This document shows, one piece after another, positions 10,386-22,900 of a DNA stretch of 34,357 nucleotides. Each line of letters opens with the position of its first letter. The first letter of the stretch is position 1. The translations under genes were made by a program, and so were the position numbers. The stretch is from Azolla pinnata (Eukaryota; Streptophyta; Polypodiopsida; Salviniales; Salviniaceae): the NCBI GenBank assembly GCA_037176905.1, contig JBBBWG010029732.1, forward strand, positions 8,147 through 42,503. The letters run 5' to 3'. The notes beneath the pieces were generated by a model, which made no database searches, was not told the origin of the DNA, and was given only the letters and a program-made list of their open reading frames with translations.

Positions 10386-13300
10386 TTAAGGTGCTTCACT
10401 TCCAGTGGCTGCTGCCACCGTCGATGATTGTTCACGAACACGATCTCGAAGCTCTTCAAACGCTTTCATGCTTTCTGCATCGAACCCTCCCGCAAACTGT
10501 TATAAATGAATTGAATATAGTAAGTGACAATGCCAGTGTTCCACCAGAAGAGGAAAGTAAATAACCTTACGAGAAAGGGGAAAAATTTTCGTATTAGGGG
10601 AAGATTTAAGAGAAGAAGGATTAATAGATTTACCTGATGAACTCGAAATGCAAATCGTACTCCTTGCAGCAGCAAAAATTCCCGTTGTGGATCTTGAATT
10701 GCAGATGCTGTTGATGCATCAAGCTCGCTTGCAACTCTTTTCATATACTTCCTAGCTAACTGCACCGTAGCAAGTTTGATCTGCAAAAAGCATCGCGTCA
10801 ACACATGCATGTTAGTACTGTTTGGCTTCAAAATAAACCAGCAATATATGTACTAGTACTTGTTACATAACCAGACATGCAATGTTAGGCAAGGAGAAAT
10901 ATTTGGGTGAAGATTGGCACAGTTACAGGGACTCCCCTACTTAGAAAGATAATGATATTAGCACTACAGCATATTTCATCAATCTTTCTGTAAATAAAAA
11001 CTCATTTGCACCTTGCCAACTAAGCCGGAATCCGACATCCACTGTGTTGGAATGTTGAACTCCTTGTATCTCGAAATGGCCATGTCTCGAGTTCGCAGCA
11101 ATGCGTAGACACTTTGCTCCACCCTATAAACCAAGAAGAATTAAAAGGGTATGAGATCAATGTCATATACGATGAATATATATATTTTTTCTGTACATAT
11201 TCAAACATCATTGCTTTACTTCTCTAGTAATGAGAGCATTTTCTTCAGAGCTGCTTCGCATGGCAAACGTGGGTCATCTTTGAATAAGGTGGTCTCCATT
11301 TCGAGCTTCTTCAAGTCTTGATACTCAAATGACGCCTCTCTTAATACATCTGCCTTGGTTTCAGGCCAATCAAAATGTTTCAAAACAGCACGTTCATCCA
11401 CCTAGAGAGAAGAAATATTCATTCATGTTTGTCGGTTAGTACCAAAAGAATTTCTTCACAAATGCATTCATCCAAGAGGAGTTTCTCATCTCTCAGTAAT
11501 GTCCAGTGTAAGTACCAAGAAAGAAAGTTCCTCGTCTAGCCAGGAAACAAATGAAACAACGTCTTCAATATCAGTGTAAACTGCACTCCGCACTTCTGTA
11601 GCGAGAGACTCCACAAACTCCCCCTGTGTCTCTACATCAGCTTTGACCTGAAATCCCATTAAACCAATAACTACCATTTCTAGATAATTAAAGAATCCAA
11701 CATAAGCTGCACCTGGAGTACGAAATAGATCCTATATATCAAACACACACACACAAATACATACATACCTATACATACATACATACATACATACATACAT
11801 ACATACATACATACTTAATGTGTGTGTGTGCATGTGTGTTGTATGTAGATTCTATATGCATTAAAATGTATTCCTCACCGCCAACAAGAAGCCAGAACGG
11901 TTTTCAATCTCTCCAATCAAATTGTTGCGCGCATCTGATACATTCACATCAGTTACTCCCAGAACAGGATCTTTCTTAGCTTCTCTCCTCATCAATGATT
12001 GATAGAACTCTACAAGCTCTGGAGCTCTTTGGACTTTTTCTTCACTCCTATTCTGCAGTTTGTTACTTCCAGGTGGTGGAGGAGGCGGGGGTGGACCGCC
12101 AGGAGCACGTGCAGGTGGTGGTGGTGGTGGAGGGGGAGGAGGGCCTCCAGGTACCGTACCAGATGATTCTTTAGCTACACTTCCTGATATTTGTGATTTT
12201 GCGGAGGACGGTTTGGGTGGTGGCTTTGCAACTCTTGTAGGCCTCTTCTCTACTTCAGAGAACTTCATCCTTTGGACTTCCGGCCGCTCTATATTTTGCT
12301 CATTCAATGATACAACATCCATGCCTCGCTGGGGAGAGTTCAACTTCATTGAAAGCTTCCCTGGCGTGACTGTTGTACCTATCCTGGTTGCTGGAGATTG
12401 AGATAAGGATGGAGGTATTTTGAGTTTTTCGGCTATCTTTTCAGCCCTTGCACGGTCAGCTTTCTCCTTAATGGCGTTCTCTCTTGCAACAGCAAGCTTG
12501 TGCCTATCTTTAAATGCAGGATACTTGTCTTCAAGCACACCTGCAACAGATTTCTCCATGAGCTGGAAAGAAGATGCCACATCGATGATAGGCTCTTTCC
12601 TATCAATGGAATGCCGAACCTTAACCGGATGAAGCCTTCCAACTGAATCATCTAGATCTGATGACAAAAACCTACCACTGTCAGAGTCATTCGTGCCATA
12701 TGTTGTGATGGCTACCGAATCACTGTTATTTCGGATCATAAGCGATTCCAATGGTCCCTTAGGACGATATGCAGGTGAACTGGCAGCAGAAGAAACAGCA
12801 GAAGAATAAGCCTCATCTTTGCTTCGTCCCCATTTCTTCAGTTTCTTCATGAGCCCTGACTTCTTGGAACTTGATTGCTTTGTTGATCGTTGGCTACCAT
12901 CCATCGAACCTTCTTCAAAGTCATATTCTGATGGAGTAGACGGTGCTGAAGAAATGATGCTATCCACATCATTATCAGTTTGCTCTCTAGCTTTGGCAGC
13001 AAGGAGATCAGGCGCGGCATACTCCATCATTAGCTGTTTTGCTTTCTCTTGAGATCGAGGGCTCAGGTTCTTCCCCAAATCTAGTGCTGTCAGCTTCCCG
13101 GGAGGTGCTTGATAGTTTCTTAGCTCATATCTCAAGCAAGCATTTACCCACCGCAAGTATACAAGCTCCTCAACCTCACTAAACCTATTCATTTGCAGTC
13201 CTTCCACTTGCTTGCTAAGGTCATCATTTGCAAGTTTCAAGGCCAAAGCTTCCGCTTCCGCTCTTGCTACTAGTTCAGTCTACATTCAATCACCAATTCA

Positions 13301-15006
13301 TGGCTATAAGACAAAGATTCTTTATCTCCTTCGCGATCCATGCAGAATATAAATCATCGAGATATGATTCATGCAGCTACCTTTCACTATGATTTTAAAT
13401 TAACTGCATGGATTTACCTCAGTCAGGCTTGAAAGCTCAGCAATCTTTGCTTCTGCTGCACCCAATTGCACTGTCAACTCCCTCTTCTGGTGTTGGAGTT
13501 CTTTGCTGGTCCGTTTTAGCTCTAGTACTTCAACCTCAAGATCTCTCAGTGCTTGTAATTTCTTCTCTGTGTCAAAGTCCTTCTTCGAGCCTTCCTGCTC
13601 TTTCTCTTGAAGAATTGCTACTTGCTGCTTAAGGATCAGAAGATGAGCTTTTGTTTGGCCAGCATCACTTTGTATCGTCTTCTGCAACTCCTTCACCTTA
13701 GCTCTAGCCATATCCAGTTCTTTCTTTAGGTTCTCCTTCCCACGTACTTCTTCTGATAGCTTCTTTTTTTGTTCCTCAAGGGCAATAAGTTTTCCATTCA
13801 ACTTCTCAATTTCTGAGGTCTTCTTTCTTAATTGCCTTTCAAGCTCAAGATGGGCTTTCTGTTGTTCCTTGAGTCCATAGTAGTCGACTAGCTCAGCTTC
13901 AAGCTTCATCTCTCTCTGTTTCAAGCCTTCAACCAGAGCTTTTAGTCGGGCGAGCTCAGTGGCTCCATCTCTAGAGTCACTGTTTTGGAGCCCTTGTTGG
14001 ATTGATGGCTTCTTCGAAGAAGTCAGAGCTTCAAAAATCTCCAAAGCCTCATCGTCCTCCGAATTGAAGCTATCATCTGATTCATACTTTGGTTTCGAGG
14101 TGTCTTTGGCAACACGGCTTAAGGATTTGTCAGAATCGGAAGGAAAATCAAGACCTCCTTGAAACATATCATTGACTTCAGGAAGGAGGAGCTGGTCTCC
14201 TTCTTGGAAACTTCTCGAGCTCAATGCCGGGCTGATGCTACTGCTGATCCTTCTCGCTTTCTCTTCCTAAAAGGCAGAAAAAAATAAGCAAGAGCTTTAA
14301 AGTCTCTCTAATCAACACTAAACAGTGCATGAAAAATAGTTTGCTGCAGGGAAGCTAATGTATTCTCTTCAGGGCTAGCTAAACTGCAACTACGCCAATT
14401 CACATGGACTCAAATCTAACAGCTTACAAGGCTCTACCATAAGCTCTTGCAGACTGTAGGGGTTGAAGATATGACCTTCCATGCTCTCTCTCTCTCTCTC
14501 TCTTCACACACACACACATACAGACAATACAGTACCTCTTCTTGCTGGGCGTCGGCGTAAGTGTATATTTCCTTGCCATCATACACCTCTTCTGGAGGTG
14601 GTTCTGCAGGTGGAAAACACACAAAAAGAGATGGGGAATGGCATCATCAAAAAAGTTCATACGAACAATCGTGGGGGGAAAAAAAACTAAGATGCCATAT
14701 CTCCGACAAATTTGCACATAGCCTCATGGTTCACAGTCACAATCGTTTTCTTCCATAGAGTGAAGAGCGATAAGACCAAAGAAAAACACATCCTTTCTTT
14801 AAGAAACTGAATAAAGAAGAAGAAGAACAAGCGGAGGAGGAAGAGGAGGAGGAGGAGGAGGAGGAGGAGGAAGAAGATGATGATGATAAACTGTAAACGA
14901 GATCAATACCTCGAGATCCATTTCGGTTTCGACCTCGGGCCTTGAGCTGGGCAAGGGTAACTCCGACCAATGAGCAAGTCACCACTAGTACCACCCGCGC
15001 AATCAT
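10386..15006 (-). CDS. CHUP1: CHUP1 (CHLOROPLAST UNUSUAL POSITIONING 1), complete
   Basis: CHUP1 sits on the chloroplast outer envelope, binds actin and profilin, and nucleates the short actin filaments that move and anchor chloroplasts in response to light. Exons in transcript order (all complement): 14910-15006, 14536-14603, 13418-14266, 11879-13279, 11516-11647, 11220-11401, 11012-11123, 10634-10780, 10386-10496; total 1032 aa (Arabidopsis ~1004). Residues ~4-20 are a hydrophobic N-terminal anchor (RVVLVVTCSLVGVTLAQLK). A long coiled coil spans ~158-380. GLQMNRFSEVEELVYLRWVN, the QKAKQLM/KKLKKWG basic stretch and the proline-rich block (~713-744, two runs of 8-10 Pro, profilin-binding type) follow. 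The C-terminal domain ends with RAPELVEFYQSLMRR, ELSFLVDERAVLKHFDWPE, EFLLLQGVRFAFRVHQ and FAGGFDAESMKAFEELR. All junctions keep phase; no defects seen. The Glu-rich block found near the N-terminus of the Arabidopsis protein is absent. Confidence 0.97.
11737..11850. repeat. (CA)n-(CATA)n-(TG)n compound microsatellite in a CHUP1 intron
   Basis: A CA tract, about a dozen CATA units and then a TG tract fill most of the 231-bp intron between the exons 11879-13279 and 11516-11647. The CA and TG ends are complementary, so the intron RNA can fold into a long imperfect hairpin. Confidence 0.9.
14484..14518. repeat. (CT)n-(CA)n compound microsatellite in a CHUP1 intron
   Basis: About ten CT units directly followed by seven CA units, between exons 13418-14266 and 14536-14603. 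In the transcript it reads (TG)n(AG)n just inside the 5' splice site (donor at 14534-14535). Confidence 0.9.
14816..14888. repeat. GAG/GAA purine tract in CHUP1 intron 1
   Basis: GAA, GAG and GAT trinucleotides on the plus strand, giving a CTC/TTC pyrimidine tract in the transcript close to the 5' splice site of intron 1. It does not encode Glu in the sense strand. Confidence 0.85.
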
Positions 15007-15600
15007 CGGATAGATATTGGAATGAATAAACCGATGATATGGTGGAAATTTAGGGTTAGAGTTTTAAATCCATGGAGAGCTCCATACACTTCTGCAAGAT
15101 GGAAATCCAAAAGACAGATACAACAGACAGGAAAGAAAATCGTCAGATAAGGAACAAAACAAAACGATAGCATATCAGAACACATTTGTCTTTTGACCAT
15201 GGCAAGAGCAGGAAATACAGGGTGGGGAGGAGGGAACCGGAGATAAGAAATGCAAGGCTGAAAATGCTAACGGAATCCAAGGCAGAAACCTTGAAGGATC
15301 GAGGGATAAGGAGGAGTGCAGAAATGGAAATGGAGACCTGAATTGTACATGGCAATTGTATAGACATGTCTTGAAGCAGAGGAAAAGCCTGGTCTGCAAA
15401 ATCGGCAATGGAACCTTCTCTTTTCCTTCCGTCTTTCTTCTTCTTTCTTCTTCTTCTTCTTTCTTCTTCTTCTTCTTTCTTCTTCTACTTCTCGTGCTCT
15501 GTTTTTGTCTCTTTTTTCTATCTGTGTCTGTCGATGGGCTCTGTTTTTTTTCTCAATATTTGTGGTCGCCCATTTTTTATGAATAAATCTGCTTTTCTGA
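15007..15600 (-). promoter_or_regulatory. CHUP1 5' leader and proximal promoter (telobox, GAA tract, possible leader intron)
   Basis: Upstream of the CHUP1 start codon. A telobox (AACCCTAAA on the minus strand, 15049-15057) lies about 45 bp before the ATG. A TTC tract on plus (about 15420-15490) reads as GAA/AGA purines in the transcript direction. A GT-AG pair (donor 15336-15337, acceptor 15092-15093, both complement) could mark an intron in the leader; there is no coding phase to confirm it. The true transcription start is unknown. Confidence 0.45.
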
Positions 15601-15844
15601 CAACGAGGTTTGGATCCATGGACACCAAAAACATAAATTTGGGCCCCAAAAATCGATCACAGATAGAGCAGATAATGTATTTGACAGGGAAATATGCATC
15701 GATAGCATGCACAGATGCATACATTCATGCATTCATACATAATGCTTGGTGTTCCTTTTCATTAGATGTGTATGCATAAGAGCTATGCTCCATGATGGTG
15801 GGCTCCTCTGTTTATTATGTATATATATATATATATATATGCAA

Positions 15845-16151
15845 CTGTGATAATGTATTGAGCATGTTTGGAGAATCATGGAGTTCTATATGTCCTTTCA
15901 ATTTTGAAAACCAATGATCAGAGGTAGAGACTGCAATGACCTTGTCACTTCGGCGACCTCGGTTATCATACTCTTCCACAAAGAGGTTTGCGTGTGGATG
16001 ATGGATGACAGTCGATGAACACATCGATCCTAAACGGGACGCATTCGTACGCCTTCCCGGCTCTTGCTTGCTGTAGACATGGCTCAAAATACTCGAGTCC
16101 CGATTGTAATTCAACAGCATTTGTAATCATCCAAACCAATAGAAAAAACAT
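15845..16151 (-). pseudogene. Possible decayed coding fragment, family not recognised
   Basis: Two overlapping minus-strand frames have protein-like rather than random composition. One, 15966-16151, includes GLEYFEPCLQQARAGKAYEC. The other, 15815-16120, includes EEYDNRGRRSDKVIAVSTSD. They would need a frame change near 15980 to join, and neither has a convincing start, promoter or splice context. I do not recognise the family; it may equally be chance open frame. Confidence 0.2.
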
Positions 16152-16436
16152 ACCAAATCGTATCGCTCATGGCAGTTGCCAGTTGACCTTTTTCGCATTG
16201 CCAGTTGTACTTCAGCTTCATCACTTTCTCCCGAGCTTCAAGGATCCAAAGCTTTAGAGAATGTAGAATGAGTGATTTAGAAGCTGTTCATGATAAAATT
16301 TTAGGTTTATTGTTGAGATTGTATATGAAACACGCCATGGCCATACCTTCCTTCCATCACAGTCCGATCAAACAATGTAGTTATTTTGCATCAACTCAAC
16401 CACAAGGTTGGGTACCAAGTTGCGATTGACTTAGAA

Positions 16437-16471
16437 GATCTTTTCTGCATATTCAACAGCTTCCTAAACTA
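16437..16471. repeat. 35-bp direct repeat, copy 1 (3' flank of ValRS)
   Basis: Identical over 35 bp to 17176-17210, which lies in the last intron of the ValRS gene. It begins GATCTTTTCTGCATATTC and runs directly into the palindrome. Confidence 0.95.
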
Positions 16472-16496
16472 AAACCTGATCAGGTTTTAGTTTAGG
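16463..16496. repeat. Perfect 34-bp palindrome
   Basis: Each 17-bp half (CCTAAACTAAAACCTGA and its reverse complement) is exact with no spacer. The left half shares sequence with the ValRS intron copy at 17165-17179 and 17202-17210. It sits about 450 bp beyond the ValRS stop codon. Confidence 0.97.
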
Positions 16497-16944
16497 TAAA
16501 ATGGATTGCGTCCTTCAACATCTTTTTAGTTAGCCAAACGGAAAGAACTAGCGCTTTTGGTGAGGGACTTAAATGTTCCCTTAAAAAAATTAGGGAAAGC
16601 AACATGGCATGTTGAGACCAATGATTAAATCATTTAATCACCAATGATGAAGAGAATAAAAAGTGCATCCGAGCACAGTGCCAACGATAAATAGAACAAA
16701 AATCTCTCAAATTCTTAGTGCGTCTGAAAACACAGATCTTCAGACACAATAGAAAAAGGTTTATTCTCTCCTAACCAAAATTGTTCTAATAGGCAATTAA
16801 GAACCCGAGAGAGATCTGCTTCGATTACTCGAATTTGATCGACATAAATAATGAACAAAGATCAAATCTTTTACGAACCATACCAATAAACTCGAAAGCT
16901 TATGAATAATAATAGCTTGAATGACGTCAAGGCATATTTACAGC

Positions 16945-19900
16945 TTATATAATAAGCCGCTCATAAGCCCTTATTACTTCCTCTTCAGCTGCCAATTCCG
17001 CAGCCAATTGATTACACTTCTCTAGATTTTGCTCTTGTAACTTTAACGCCACTTTCTCTTTGTACCCTGAAGTTTCCATCATTTTGGAAAGCCCTTCCTT
17101 TCTCCTGTTCATCGCACGTATATTTATTATAAAATCAGCAAAGACAACATGCCAGGCAAACCTTAACTAAAACCTGATCTTTTCTGCATATTCAACAGCT
17201 TCCTAAACTACATATTTATCAGCATATTACTCTGTTACTAGTGGGTATTTAAGGTATCCTGATAACTTCTGAAAAAACTCAGTATCCAAAAACCTAATAA
17301 TGAAGACCAAAAACTCACTGTAGAATTTCAAGTCGTCTTTTCTCATGCTTGGCAATTGCTGCACGGGGGTCCACAACTCCCTCTACGAGTAAATAAGCTG
17401 AGATTTGTGGATTTACAATTGCTACAGCAGTCTGGGGTACAGAATCAACGTCTTGTGTAAACTGGGCCAAACAAAGAAAACAATCGAGTATATTAGTACC
17501 TGAAATACAATAAAAAAAACTAAAAATTATCCTAGATTCCCTGTAAAATGCTGCAAAATCAACTTAATACAATAGTTAATGCAATTATGCAGTCTCAAGA
17601 CACTAGATGTTTTAGAGTAGGATAATTTAATTTAGATCATGGTAATCCATAAAATAGCTATTATAGAATAATAATCACGTTTTAGATCGTTTTTACCATT
17701 AAAACATGCATTAGAGATAATTCAATGAGTTCTTCTACATTTAAGAACTAGAGGACTTTTGATGACTTGCAATGATTTCTTTATAAATGACAACAATTTA
17801 GTATTTATTAAAGATGACATCAGAATAATCAGATTTCCCCTAAAAGAGCTTATCCTACCTTTAAGTTTGATAGGCGTGCAAGTGTAATAATCTCAAAACT
17901 ATGGCTCTGAACCAAAGATAGCATTTCTTCTGATCGGCAGAGCAATAAACCATCAGGCCTGCAAGAAACAAAACAATTGCATGAACAAAAAATGTTACCT
18001 ACCTCGAAGAAATAAATATGCTTATGCATTTCATACTCAAAAAGCCTGGTAGTCACAAATTCTACTGTAATGGTATTTCATAGAGTCTAAAATAAAGCAC
18101 AAACTACTACATTAAACAGTATGTCTTATGACTTCATAAATTTTGTATGGGGATCCCAATCTGATTTTATTTAAGTTCAGTGGATAGTGCAACCGTCTGC
18201 TTACCAAACATTTCTCTAGACTAGTGGTGCTCTTCAGTCAAATGGAAATGCAAAACATAACAGTCAAAAACTGTGCCTTACCTTAGTTTAGGATCGAGGT
18301 CAAATGAAGTTTGAAGTCTCCGTAAAGCCTCTATGACAGATTGTACTATTTGCATTTCTGCTTCAGTTTCTGGAAATTCCCAATCCTGGATAAATTGAGA
18401 CATTGATTTTAAACCCCTCTGTTAATAGCAATAAATCCAACAGTAACCAATTACGACCTGTAAAATTTCACCTGGCGATGAGAGGGATATTCTGCCACCA
18501 CAATTGATGGTTCTGTTGTAATATTTTCTCTCCCAGGCAGACGTTGCCAAAGCTCTTCAGTTACAAATGGCATTATTGGATGCAGTAGACGCAATCCATT
18601 ATCAAGGCAAATCCACAATGTTTCTTGAGTAGCCCTTTGTAAATTTATAGATGGTTTTTCACTTGAGTTCACAGCCAGTGCTGGCTTGCTAACCTCTATG
18701 AACACATCACACAGGTCATAATACCACCATGAATGAAGTGCTGTTGTGACTCCTGATAGATCATATGATAAAAAACAATTATTTGTCTTCATTATAGCTG
18801 TGTTCAGACGTGATAGAATCCACCTGCATGAAAAAGGGAAGGAGTCGAATCGCAGATTTTCTGAAGGAGTGAATTCCTTTCCAAGGTTCATCATTGCAAA
18901 TCTTACAACATTCCAAAGTTTATTACAGAAATGACGGTAGCCAACAATGCGTTGAATGTCGAGGTTTATTTTCTCCGACTGCAGACAAGAACACGATCAT
19001 AGGACAGGACATTGTTAGTGAGAACCATCACAATCAAAGAAATGAAAATATTGTTACAAAAATCATGCACAAAAAACAAGAGAGAATGAACACATAAATG
19101 CAGAATATTTAAACCAATAATCCACAAACTGAAGTTCACCGTTTTGATCACTTACAAAGAAATATTCCCCTCATTGAGTGGATAAAAGAGAAGAGGTCTC
19201 TCAAGAACTACAAATCTATTTTTAATGGCAATAACTCGAAGTTGTCAAAACTCAGAGGCAAGAAAAGATGATAAATTTGCAAAATAGGAAATGGATTTTG
19301 TACTAGAAAGGCCAAGTAAGAAACCGAGAGGATGTAGAAGTTTCAAACAGGAAAACCCCATTTACAACCCAACAGAGCAGGTTATAGATAGCATACTCAT
19401 GTAAGATACCTATTCAAATCAAGCAACGAGGCTTGAATTACAATTTCTATATGGATAATTTAATTATCTTAGCAAGAAAGAAAGATATCTTTTAAGGGAC
19501 CCAAATGGCCCACAGAAGAATAAACTAAGATGCACAAAGTTACAGAAAAATGACAAAAGGACCCTCACCTGTAGAGTATAGGCAACAAGTCCAAAACGTA
19601 GTGCATCAGTCCCACATTGCTCAATTCCTTTTGGAAAGTCTTCTTTCAATCCCTCACTTGCTTTCTTTATTTCATTCTTGTCAAGATTACCCTGCCCCAA
19701 CTTCTTCACTAATTCATCTAATGTGATACCTTTGATCACATCTAATGGATCAATAACATTTCCAAGAGACTTTGACATCTTTCTTCCATGTGCATCACGT
19801 ACCATTGCATGCAAGTAAACCTACCATTCAAGTAAAGGAGTAAGTCCCTCAGCAACAGTAAATTAGCATGAAGAGATACAATAGCAAAGGATGTGCATTG

Positions 19901-22900
19901 ATTTCCTCTTTCAAGGAAGTAATGATTGCTCGTCAACAAAGTTCTCCTGTATTATAAGGCCAACACAAGCATCTGACTGGTTATTACAGAAAAAGACTAA
20001 ATTCCTGATAGCTCTGCTAGTTGGAACCCATTCAAATCCTCAGTAGTTTGAATACAATGGAAATATCCTGATCACATTCCGTACCTTTTTGAAAGGAACC
20101 TGGCCCGTCAAAGTCATACCCAGCATAACCATGCGAGCAACCCAGAAGAATAAGATGTCATGACCTGTCTCTAGTAAACTTGTGGGATAGAATGTTTTCA
20201 AATCTGCAGTTTCTTTGGGCCAGCCCATAACAGAGAAAGGAAAAAGCCCAGAGGAAAACCATGTGTCTAGGACATCAGGATCTTGTGATATGTGATACTT
20301 CTTTCCAGGGTATTTCTGTCTTGCTTGCAATTCAGCTTCTTCTTCATTTCTACCAACCACCCAGTGGTCATCATAAGCTCCAAAATTTATCAACTCATCA
20401 TCTTCCAAAGTCACATAATATGCTGGAATTCTATGCCCCCACCAGAGTTGTCTTGATATACACCAATCCCTGATGTTCTCCAGCCATCTACAGAATCAAG
20501 ATAGCCTGCTGAAACTTAATTTATAGTTCGGAGCATCTCTTACTTAAATATTTGACTAAACATAAATCTGATACCGTTACCTGAACCAGTCAGCCTGAGC
20601 ATGTTTCGGCATTATCTCCAATCGACCATCCCGAGCAGCATCACAAGCCTCTTTCGCCATACCACTGCAATCTACAAACCACTGAGGTTTCACCATTGGT
20701 TCTATGACATCATTGCTTCTAGAACATTTAGCAAGTCGCATATCATTGTTTTCAGCTTTGCGGTAGAGTCCCTGTAAAACAGCACAACCATTTGCTGTCA
20801 GCATATAGTACAGTGTGTTATCCTACCAGAAACACTTTCTCATTATCAGGACACTAATGTAAAATATCAAACACCGTCAAAACTTCACCTTCGCTTTCAA
20901 GGCTTCTAAGACTTTCACACGAGCAAGAAATCTAGGTATTCCCTCAAACTGTTCACCTCCGTTACTATTAATTTTCCCATCATTAGTAAAAATACTGATA
21001 AACTCCAGTTTATGCCTTTTACCAACTTCGAAATCATTTGGATCATGTGCAGGGGTAATCTGTAACAGATAACCAACGTTTCCAATGTGCATAAACAGCT
21101 TGAAACAGAACCAACCAATGCTTGCAGAAACAGAGGAACATCAAGTACATGTTTGCTGCAAAACTTACTTTAACGGCACCAGTTCCAAAAGTTGGGTCTA
21201 CAAGGACTCCATCACAAATAATAGGGATCTTCCTTCCATTAAATGGATGAACAGCAAATTTTCCATGTAGATTCTTATATCTCTCATCATCAGGATGCAC
21301 AGCTATTGCTGTATCACCAAGCATAGTCTCAGGACGTGTTGTTGCAACCACTATTTCACCATCCCCCTCTTCTAGAGGGTAAGCAAATGAAGTAAGAACC
21401 CCAAACTCAACAGGTTGATCATAGCCAGGAATGCTCAACAGTGTTTTCCCCTTAATATCTATGTAGTCCACCTGAAAGAAAGGCCTTTACTTAATCAATA
21501 CAACACGGAACAAAATAAACAACAGATTTTAGCATATTGTCCACTTTACCTTAATGAGTAGAGAATGGTGGTAATGTACAGTATTTAAGAAGAGCAACGT
21601 TTTTTAACACCATCCACTCAATATTAACATAGATAGTATTACCTCTACATCAGAGATGGCCGTCCTCAGCATGCAATCCCAGTTTACCAAGCGGTTTGTT
21701 CTGTAAATGAAAGATCATGAAAGTACAAATGAAAAGATATATCAACTGCGCCTTTTATATCAAATATGAGGGATTGATGTACGATACCTATAAATCAATC
21801 CTCGTTGATGCAGACGTACAAACGCCTCTACTACTGCCTCTGACCTTGTTGCATCCATTGTAAAACACTGCAAAAATATGTCATTAAACAAAGCTAATGG
21901 TTGACATGGTACTACAATTTTCATAATATCCCGACCACACAATTATAAATTATTACTTCTCGCGACCAATCAAGAGAAGCTCCAACTTTACGAAGCTGTT
22001 TACAAATCTGTCCTCCAAAATCTTCTTTCCACTTCCAAACCTGGTTTATGGAAATGTACCATAGAATTTTCTATCAGGTCCAGCAACCAATCCAAATGAT
22101 TATCAATAGCAGCTAATTCTGTGTCCAAACCTCCTCAACAAACTTCTCTCTTCCAAGATCATGCCTTGTTAGGCCCCTCTCTCTCATAATCTTCTTCTCT
22201 ACCACCACCTATATCAGCAAATTTAAGGTGATATGAGATAGCATTTAATCATACAGAAATTTATTAAAAAAGTTATACCTGGGTTGAAATGCCGGCATGA
22301 TCAGTTCCAGGAACCCAGAGTGTATTGTATCCACGCATTCGGTGCCATCTTACAATAGTATCCTAAATGCACAAGAAAAAGCGAGTTGGAACATGATATT
22401 AAAATTCAGGTCGAATTGAACCAGAAACTGCAGAAGAATTGAAATTAAGCTTCTACAGATAGCAATGATTAACTCTAAAAATGATTTGACGTTCTATTGT
22501 TAAGAATAAGAGACCAACAAAAATTATGCAGTCAAATTGGAAAATATCCAGAACCGGAAAACAATAATAAGAGCATGTTAACCATGTCTATTTGCATAAG
22601 AGCCCGTTAACCATGTCTATTTGCACAAGAGCCCGTTAACCATGTCTATCTTGTGCAAATAGAGGCAGTAATTAGCCAGATATCCAAAAGTAGGAAAAAG
22701 AAATTCAAATTCTTTATGAAAAATAAAGGACCGATTTTAACTCCTGTCTCACTTCCAAGAAGTAGAAAATCCCTTCTTCATGAAATGCAAGTGCTACTGT
22801 GTTTGGAAGAAGCCCATATAAGATTAATGTTAGAAGCACACCAAGTGTTGAGTGAGATACCTTTCCAGAAAGAGTGCCATTTTAGATCAATTTGGTTTTA

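Larger units (their letters stand above)
15601..16944. other. Intergenic region between CHUP1 promoter and ValRS 3' end
   Basis: No intact gene. It contains a TA tract (about 15819-15840), a possible decayed coding fragment (15845-16151), and near its end the 34-bp palindrome with its flanking 35-bp repeat. The ValRS 3' UTR occupies the part just below 16945. Confidence 0.65.

Noticed and set aside
15408..15779. Plus-strand frame of Phe/Leu/Ser runs
   Set aside because: Driven by the TTC tract in the CHUP1 leader; no conserved protein sense.
16463..16496. Palindrome as a bacterial-type terminator or microRNA precursor
   Set aside because: Eukaryotic nuclear context, and with no loop it is too short to be a plant microRNA hairpin.
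22569..22653. Direct repeats resembling a CRISPR array
   Set aside because: The units are contiguous without unique spacers and lie in a plant intron.
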